Shown piece by piece: positions 59,432 to 64,000 of a stretch of 64,000 nucleotides of DNA (its first letter is position 1; each line of letters starts with the position of its first letter). The notes under the pieces were generated by a model. It worked only from the letters and a program-made list of their open reading frames with translations, was not told the origin of the DNA and ran no database searches. The stretch is from Acidobacteriota bacterium (GTDB lineage Bacteria > Acidobacteriota > Vicinamibacteria > Vicinamibacterales > Vicinamibacteraceae). The stretch lies in the NCBI GenBank assembly GCA_020845575.1, contig JADLFL010000034.1:1-64000 (forward strand). The letters are read 5' to 3'. The position numbers and the translations under genes were made by a program.

Positions 59432-59959
59432 TTACGCGTCGTACTGCATCACGGCGTGGACGGGCACGGTCCCGAGTCGCGCGCGGCCATCGAGGAAGGT
59501 GAGTTCCACGAGGAAGGCGCAGCCCACGATGTCTCCGCCGAGCCCCGACACGAGTTGGATCGTCGCCGCCGCCGTCCCCCCCGTCGCGAGCAGGTCGTCG
59601 ACGATGAGGACGCGCTGCCCGGGCGTGATGGCGTCGGCGTGGACCTCCAGCGTGTCGGTACCGTACTCGAGCGCATACGACACGCCTACCGACTTGGCGG
59701 GCAACTTCCCCGGCTTTCGCACCGGCACGAACCCGGCCTGCAGACGGTCTGCCAGCGCCGCGCCGAAGATGAAGCCGCGGCTCTCCATCCCGACCACCAG
59801 ATCGACACCGGCGTCGTGATACGGCTGCCCCATCGCATCGAGCGAGAGGCGCAGCCCCTCGGCATCGCGCAGCAACGTGGTGATGTCGTAGAAGAGAATT
59901 CCCGGTTTCGGAAAGTCAGGGACGTGACGAATCTTGCTCTGGAGCAGCTGTGTGGTCAT
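59432..59959 (-). CDS. apt: Adenine phosphoribosyltransferase
   Basis: A 175-residue enzyme that converts adenine and PRPP to AMP. It has [24 protein letters not shown] at the start, [27 protein letters not shown], and the PRPP-binding signature [18 protein letters not shown]. The ATG at 59959 is the family start; a longer open frame upstream is not supported. The gene diverges from the phospholipase-like gene across a 255-base gap. Confidence 0.95.
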   Translation of the reverse strand: MTTQLLQSKIRHVPDFPKPGILFYDITTLLRDAEGLRLSLDAMGQPYHDAGVDLVVGMESRGFIFGAALADRLQAGFVPVRKPGKLPAKSVGVSYALEYGTDTLEVHADAITPGQRVLIVDDLLATGGTAAATIQLVSGLGGDIVGCAFLVELTFLDGRARLGTVPVHAVMQYDA

Positions 59960-60053
59960 CTGAATCGGTCCTTCCGTGGGGCCGTCGCGTGTGACCAACT
60001 CGGCGGCAAAGACGTGATCGTAGCAATTCCTGCGCTGTCGGAGAACACCGGGT

Positions 60054-60068
60054 TTGCAGTTTCTGCAA
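60054..60068. promoter_or_regulatory. Perfect palindrome in the apt / phospholipase-like gap
   Basis: TTGCAG-TTT-CTGCAA is a perfect 6-3-6 inverted repeat about 95 bases from the apt ATG and 147 from the divergent ATG. It is a likely protein-binding site. I see no clear promoter hexamers in the rest of this 255-base gap. Confidence 0.45.
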
Positions 60069-60214
60069 CGTGCCGCTCGTGCGCGCGTGACTGCGCTGAA
60101 TGAGTGCGGCGGTGGCGTCATGGCGCGGCAATTGCGTAAGGGCATGACGGACGTCGGGAGGTTGGCCCGCTCCATCTCCCGAGTGGCGAGCGCCCTCGGG
60201 GAAGGAGGCGTCCA

Positions 60215-61546
60215 ATGTGTCGGATGTCGAAGGCGGCCGCGGCCGCCGTACTCGCACTGCTGCCCGGCGTGGCTGCCGCGCAGAGCGTCAACATGGGTCA
60301 CACGTTCCACGCGCTCGAAGCGCGTGCCACGCGGGTCACCACCACGTTCCCCGACGTCATCGTCGACGTCAGGCGTGGGGGCGACCGCCGCATCGAGGCG
60401 GTGGTGCGCTCTCGCAGAGGCGACGTGCGCGGTCGCCTGCATGTCGGCGCCGATGGCCGGCGCGCGCGCTGGCAGGGCGCGCGCCCCGGGCGCGGCCCTG
60501 TGGATTTCGATCTACCGAACCAGGCGACGGTGAGCCTCGACTGGGCCGCTCATCAGGTTCACGCGCTGCAAGACGATGAGGCCAATGATGAGGGAGAGAC
60601 CAACGACATCGCCGGCGCGAACGGCGCGTGGGATGGGCACGTCAGGCGGAGTCGTCGCGCGCTCGCGCGCGCGGGGCGATCGGCGGGACAACTCGCCGCG
60701 CGCGTCGAGCGGGTCGAGACGGAGTTTCCCGGGCTGGTGATCCGTGCGGAACTGGATCGCCATGCACGCCCCGAGAAGTCGGCGCGGCGAACGCACGCTT
60801 CCAAATGGACCGCCACGATCGTGGATCCGCAGACGGGAGCGAAGAAGGGATTCGTGCGCTGGTTCGAGAGCGCGCAGGTGCTCACCTGGAAGATCGAAGG
60901 CGGGAGTCAGGGCGTGATCATGCCCGACCGGTTGCCCGAAGGATGGACGTTCACACCCACGATGGCGTGGGCGAACGTGCAGGCGTTCCAGTTCGCGACG
61001 CAGCAGGCCAGGAGTCTTGAACCAGCCGACCCCCTGGCCATGATGATGCGCGGTGTGTTCGACAGGCCCACGATCGGTGCGCCGCTCGCGCAACTGGCCC
61101 GCGCCGTTGCGCCGATGCCCGCCCTGACACTGATGGGCGCGGCAGACGTTGCAGCACGTGCGACGGACGTGCCGCTGCTCGATCGTCTGCTGCCGCGGTC
61201 GTGGGGCTATCTGAGGGGCGCACTGATGAACGAGCCCGGCTGCGACAACCTGCACTGGCTCGACGGAACGGTGTTCAGGGCCTGCTGCGATCGCCACGAT
61301 CTCTGCTACGAAGCCAACGGCTGCAACTCGAACAGCTGGTGGTGGCCCTTCGCAGGGAGCTGGTCGTGCCAGCGATGCAACGTGACCGTGGTGCACTGCT
61401 TCTGCACGCTCTCCAACCCGTACTACTGCGGCGGGGGCGCCGACGGCGGCAACGGAGGTGGTGGGGCCGGCGGCCCCGGTGGCGGCTGCACGTCCGTGGC
61501 AGGCGGCTTCTGTCCCGTCGACTGCATGAACTGTCTGGCCCATTGA
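60215..61546 (+). CDS. Secreted protein with phospholipase A2-like C-terminal domain
   Basis: A 443-residue protein with a signal peptide ([20 protein letters not shown]). The C-terminal part has the phospholipase A2 catalytic signature: Cys357, Cys358, His361, Asp362, Cys364, Tyr365 in [10 protein letters not shown], preceded by [15 protein letters not shown]. Many further cysteines and a Gly-rich stretch follow and would form disulphides. The N-terminal 300 residues are basic and of unknown fold. AAGGAGG lies six bases before the ATG. It probably hydrolyses phospholipids outside the cell; the calcium-loop residues are not clear, so activity is uncertain. Confidence 0.78.
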   Translation: MCRMSKAAAAAVLALLPGVAAAQSVNMGHTFHALEARATRVTTTFPDVIVDVRRGGDRRIEAVVRSRRGDVRGRLHVGADGRRARWQGARPGRGPVDFDLPNQATVSLDWAAHQVHALQDDEANDEGETNDIAGANGAWDGHVRRSRRALARAGRSAGQLAARVERVETEFPGLVIRAELDRHARPEKSARRTHASKWTATIVDPQTGAKKGFVRWFESAQVLTWKIEGGSQGVIMPDRLPEGWTFTPTMAWANVQAFQFATQQARSLEPADPLAMMMRGVFDRPTIGAPLAQLARAVAPMPALTLMGAADVAARATDVPLLDRLLPRSWGYLRGALMNEPGCDNLHWLDGTVFRACCDRHDLCYEANGCNSNSWWWPFAGSWSCQRCNVTVVHCFCTLSNPYYCGGGADGGNGGGGAGGPGGGCTSVAGGFCPVDCMNCLAH

Positions 61547-61558
61547 CGTACAGATCTC

Positions 61559-61590
61559 CCGGCCCCGGAGCCATCGCGCACCGGGGCCGG
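61559..61590 (+). terminator. Hairpin after the phospholipase-like gene
   Basis: A perfect 10-base stem (CCGGCCCCGG with CCGGGGCCGG) and a 12-base loop, followed by CCTTC rather than a T-run. It may end or attenuate transcription before the next gene, 19 bases on. Confidence 0.45.
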
Positions 61591-61609
61591 CCTTCAAGGG
61601 AGCACACCG

Positions 61610-61960
61610 ATGGCGATGTGGACCGTGGGAGTGGCGGTGGCAGTCTGGACGGCCGGGCGCGTGGTGTTGGGCGCGCAGTGGACGGGCGTCGAGGTCTCCC
61701 CCGGCGTCTGGCAGGACGGCGTTTCCCTGCGCCAGTGGGCGGTCCTGTGGATCCTGTTGGTGGCGGCCGGTGCGGCGGTCGCACCTCGCCTGTCTGGCTG
61801 GCCGTATCGTCTCGCCGCCCTCGTGCCGTTACTGGCGTGGATCGCCTGGTCGCTCAGCGCAGGCACCCTGGCGCCCATGGCTCTTGTCATCTACGGTGCG
61901 CCCACCGTCGCCACATGGGGAGCCGGCCTGCTGGCGCGGGATATGGTCTCGCGTCGTTGA
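61610..61960 (+). CDS. Small three-helix membrane protein
   Basis: A 116-residue hydrophobic protein with about three or four membrane helices (TVGVAVAVWTAGRVVLG, WAVLWILLVAAGAAVAP, LAALVPLLAWIAWSL, VIYGAPTVATWGAGLLA). GGGAG precedes the ATG. No family is recognised. It lies between the phospholipase-like and acetamidase genes in the same direction. Confidence 0.65.
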   Translation: MAMWTVGVAVAVWTAGRVVLGAQWTGVEVSPGVWQDGVSLRQWAVLWILLVAAGAAVAPRLSGWPYRLAALVPLLAWIAWSLSAGTLAPMALVIYGAPTVATWGAGLLARDMVSRR

Positions 61961-61980
61961 CCGCGTTACGATCCGACGCC

Positions 61981-62979
61981 ATGCGTGCATCAGTGTGTCT
62001 GCTGGCTGTCGCCCTCCCCTGCCTGTTCGCGGCTGCCGTACGGGCAGAGGTCCACAAGTTCACGCCGACGGTCGGCGTCTCGACGTTCGCCGTGCGGGAG
62101 CCCATCCTCCGCATCAAACCGGGCGACATCGTCGAGACGCGCACGTTCTCGAAGCCGGGCGACTACTACGAGCGCCCGGGCGGGCCATGGCCGGGCGACG
62201 TCGGACCGTTCCTCATCGAGGGACTCACGACCAACGACACGCTGGTCGTGAAGATCGTGCGCCTGCGTCCGAATCGCGATACGGCCGTCTCCTCCGTCTC
62301 GCCGATGGGGATCAGCGGCGTGGCGGGCGACTCGCGTACGCGCGTGCTGAACGAGCCGCTACCCGCGCGTCGTTTCGTGTGGCAACTGGACAGGCAGCGC
62401 AATGTCGGCATCCTCGACCTGCCCAATTCGGCGAGCAAGCGGATCGAGTTGCCCCTGAGCCCGATGCTGGGGCGGGTTGCCGTTGCGCCCGCAGGCCAGG
62501 AAGCGTTCGGCGGACTGTGGCCGGGCAACTTCGGCGGCAACATGGACACGTCGGACATCCGCGAAGGCACGACCGTGTATCTGCCCGTGTTCCACGACGG
62601 CGGGTACTTCTACTACGGCGACGGCCACGCGCTCCAGGGCGATGGCGAGATCGTCGGGTCGGGCCTCGAGACGACGATGGACGTGACGCTGGCGTTCGAT
62701 GTGATCAAGGGCCAGCGCATCGCCTGGCCGCGTATCGAGGACGAGACGCACATCATGGTGGCCGGCAGCGTGCGGCCGCTCATCGACGCCTTCCGGATTG
62801 CGCACGTCGAAATGATTCAGTGGCTCATCGACGACTACGGCTTCGAGAAGATGGAGGCCTATCAGGTCCTCTCACAGGCAGGCACCGCCCGCGTGGCCAA
62901 CGTCGTCGATCCGAACTACACGGTCGTCGCGAAGTTCCCGAAGTCGGCCCTGCCACCACGCGTGCGGCGAGCACCGTAG
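61981..62979 (+). CDS. Exported acetamidase/formamidase family protein
   Basis: A 332-residue protein with a signal peptide (ASVCLLAVALPCLFAAAVRA). It carries the FmdA/AmdA pattern: ILRIKPGDIVETRTFS, GPWPGDVGPFLIEG, EAFGGLWPGNFGGNMDTSDI, GTTVYLPVFHDGGYFYYGDGHALQGDGEI (in part). The family hydrolyses short amides. The ATG at 61981 fits the signal peptide; the longer frame from 61201 overlaps two genes and is rejected. Confidence 0.9.
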   Translation: MRASVCLLAVALPCLFAAAVRAEVHKFTPTVGVSTFAVREPILRIKPGDIVETRTFSKPGDYYERPGGPWPGDVGPFLIEGLTTNDTLVVKIVRLRPNRDTAVSSVSPMGISGVAGDSRTRVLNEPLPARRFVWQLDRQRNVGILDLPNSASKRIELPLSPMLGRVAVAPAGQEAFGGLWPGNFGGNMDTSDIREGTTVYLPVFHDGGYFYYGDGHALQGDGEIVGSGLETTMDVTLAFDVIKGQRIAWPRIEDETHIMVAGSVRPLIDAFRIAHVEMIQWLIDDYGFEKMEAYQVLSQAGTARVANVVDPNYTVVAKFPKSALPPRVRRAP

Positions 62980-62992
62980 GTGCGCTCGTGTC

Positions 62993-63253
62993 CTACTCCG
63001 CGCGCAGCACGCTGGCCAGCGACGTTCGCGTGGCGCGCGCCGTGGGGATGACACTGCCGAGCGCCGCGGCGGCCAGCAGCACGAGCACGCCTGCGCCGTA
63101 CGAGAGCTCATCGATGGCGCTCACGCCGAACAGCCGCGACATCATCACCCGCGTGACGGCGAACGCCGCGACGAGCCCGCAGGCGACATCGACGAGCACA
63201 TCGCGAAACGCACGATGGGAGGCTTTGTGAGCGTCGTCCGTCGGCGTGCCCAC
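62993..63253 (-). pseudogene. C-terminal remnant of a MacB/FtsX-like permease
   Basis: An 86-codon frame ends in the last membrane segment and tail of MacB/FtsX permeases: GLVAAFAVTRVMMSRLFGVSAIDELSYGAG, LGSVIPTARATRTSLASVLRAE (in part). The LFGVSxxD and ARRAT-like tail are typical of the duplicated orphan permeases of Acidobacteria. The ATP-binding and periplasmic parts, about 700 residues, are absent, and upstream sequence is in other frames. It is a decayed gene end. Confidence 0.72.
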
Positions 63254-63395
63254 GCCGCCAGCGCTCCGGGCTGGACACCATACGTCCAGTACTCACCCGA
63301 CTCCTCGAGCACGCTCAACACCTTCCCCGACGCCGTGACGTCGGCGAGGACGCCGCCGCCTGGCGAGAACGATGTCCGGCGACGCCCATGAACGC

Positions 63396-63425
63396 AAAGG
63401 GGCGCTTCCGGAGAAGCGCCCCTTC
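63396..63425 (-). terminator. Terminator after tRNA-Pro
   Basis: A perfect 10-base stem, GGGGCGCTTC with GAAGCGCCCC, extends by two A-T pairs and has a 4-base loop. On the minus strand TTTG follows. It lies 40 bases beyond the 3' end of tRNA-Pro and may act in both directions. Confidence 0.8.
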
Positions 63426-63464
63426 TGAAATCCATCGCAAGTCCGCAAGCGGCTTGCTGTCCGT

Positions 63465-63542
<78 letters not shown>

Positions 63543-63651
63543 CAACCCGCCGAGTCTACAACGGGACACCGCGCGGCCGCAAGCGACAGGCAGTTCGCGG
63601 CTCGAGGCGTACGGACCGAGTTGGAGCCAACAACCAGTTGGCGCTGGCCAA

Positions 63652-63683
63652 CCGGTTGCCCGGTGCCGGCTTGCCGGTTGCCG
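63652..63683. repeat. Intergenic GCCGGTTGCC-type repeat, copy 2
   Basis: CCGGTTGCCC, GGTGCCGGCT and TGCCGGTTGCC units resemble copy 1 at 29334. It lies in the gap between tRNA-Pro and the small YjfB-like gene. Confidence 0.55.
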
Positions 63684-63699
63684 GACTCTGAATCCCGAT

Positions 63700-63726
63700 T
63701 CATGTTCCCCACCGGCCCGCCGATTG
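63700..63726 (+). promoter_or_regulatory. Possible sigma-28 promoter of the YjfB-like gene
   Basis: TCAT, 15 bases, GCCGATTG resembles the FliA consensus. The -10 box ends only eight bases before the ATG at 63734, so the message would be leaderless, which fits the lack of a ribosome-binding site. Confidence 0.4.
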
Positions 63727-63733
63727 GGTCCGT

Positions 63734-63916
63734 ATGACCGCGATTCTCTCTGTCGGCAGCGTTGGCCACGACAGCCCATCCGCGCGCGTGGACCGGACGA
63801 CGGTAGCCATCGGCAAGGCACTCACCGAGACGCGGCGCGACGGCGAGGCGATGGTGCGCCTCATCGAAGCCGCGGCGGCCTCGGGCAAGGGCCAGCACGT
63901 GAACTACCGCGCCTGA
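63734..63916 (+). CDS. YjfB-like small putative motility protein
   Basis: A 60-residue protein (VDRTTVAIGKALTETRRDGEAM, then LIEAAAASGKGQHVNYRA). The one-helix layout and the closing GKGQHVNYRA resemble the YjfB family of small putative motility proteins, usually 60-70 residues. There is no ribosome-binding site before the ATG, but a possible FliA promoter sits just upstream. The last 13 bases overlap the end of a convergent gene. Confidence 0.55.
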   Translation: MTAILSVGSVGHDSPSARVDRTTVAIGKALTETRRDGEAMVRLIEAAAASGKGQHVNYRA

Positions 63917-64000
63917 GTGCCCTGCGTGACCCGCGCCACGAGCGCGCCGGTCGCGGCGAGCGCGGCGTGCGCGGTGAGGTCCGCATGGAGCGGCGTCACC
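63904..64000 (-). CDS. C-terminal end of an unidentified gene
   Basis: The last 31 codons of a minus-strand frame that enters from the window edge and ends at a TAG (63904-63906): VTPLHADLTAHAALAATGALVARVTQG (in part). It is too short to name. Its codon use (strong G/C in third positions) supports coding. Confidence 0.35.
   Translation of the reverse strand, partial: VTPLHADLTAHAALAATGALVARVTQGTQAR

Noticed and set aside
63145..63435. 96-codon minus-strand frame upstream of the permease remnant (contains GKVLSVLEESGEYWTYGV)
   Set aside because: The first part runs through a perfect terminator hairpin and the last part is the permease region in the wrong frame. The middle 40 codons look protein-like but match nothing I know; possibly another gene fragment.

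Overview
The window is about 64 kb of GC-rich DNA (roughly two thirds G+C by eye) from a Gram-negative, flagellated bacterium. P- and L-ring genes show an outer membrane. Two features point to Acidobacteriota, possibly the Vicinamibacteria: the decayed C-terminal end of a MacB/FtsX-like permease of the kind abundant in that phylum, and an ECF sigma factor of a type common in Acidobacteria and Planctomycetes. This placement is inference; no rRNA gene is present.

Layout. 1-3145: housekeeping and accessory genes (5' part of a UbiD decarboxylase, ECF sigma factor, GNAT acetyltransferase, apaG, a [2Fe-2S] ferredoxin-like protein, an exported DUF4920 protein). 3398-3998: a small EF-hand protein behind a perfect sigma-54 promoter. 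4013-11864: two phosphotransfer proteins (one REC-CheX-Hpt), two stator pairs (motAB-like), a degenerate HD-GYP protein, nadE and flbD. 11861-18108: six nonulosonic-acid/flagellin-glycosylation type genes and an unknown protein behind its own sigma-54 promoter. 18314-22588: two flagellins, fliD, fliS and a chaperone-like gene. 22593-27196: flgM, flgN-like, flgK, flgL, fliW, csrA and an acetyltransferase. 27257-53312: one very long minus-strand flagellar operon from flgB down to the flgJ-like gene, covering basal body, export apparatus, C-ring, hook, FlhF and FliA. 53498-58448: a response regulator, an NtrC-type sigma-54 activator and two histidine kinases. 58453-64000: a TPR membrane protein, tRNA-Arg(CCT), apt, a secreted phospholipase-A2-like protein, an acetamidase-family protein, a permease remnant, tRNA-Pro(CGG), a small YjfB-like protein and the end of an unidentified gene.

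Regulation can be read from the DNA. Four GG-N10-GC sigma-54 promoters lie before flgB, fliL, the EF-hand gene and the unknown gene that heads the glycosylation/stator operon. Four TAAA-N15-GCCGATAA-like sigma-28 promoters lie before both flagellins, fliD and flgM. With the NtrC-type activator at 54245, FliA at 35302 and FlgM at 26903, this gives a two-tier circuit: activator plus sigma-54 drives basal body and hook, then FliA, released from FlgM, drives filament genes. CsrA and FliW sit in the FliA-driven flgM operon.

The most interesting item is a stand-alone protein inside the flagellar operon (32389-33165). It joins a four-cysteine N-terminal knuckle to a complete MshEN cyclic-di-GMP-binding domain with both 24-residue motifs and the 5-residue spacer. 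Others are the sigma-54-driven EF-hand protein, the sigma-54-driven unknown 208-residue protein, an M23-peptidase FlgJ, a FlgD with no C-terminal half, an inactive-looking HD-GYP protein next to motA, and a secreted protein with the CCxxHDxCY phospholipase A2 signature.
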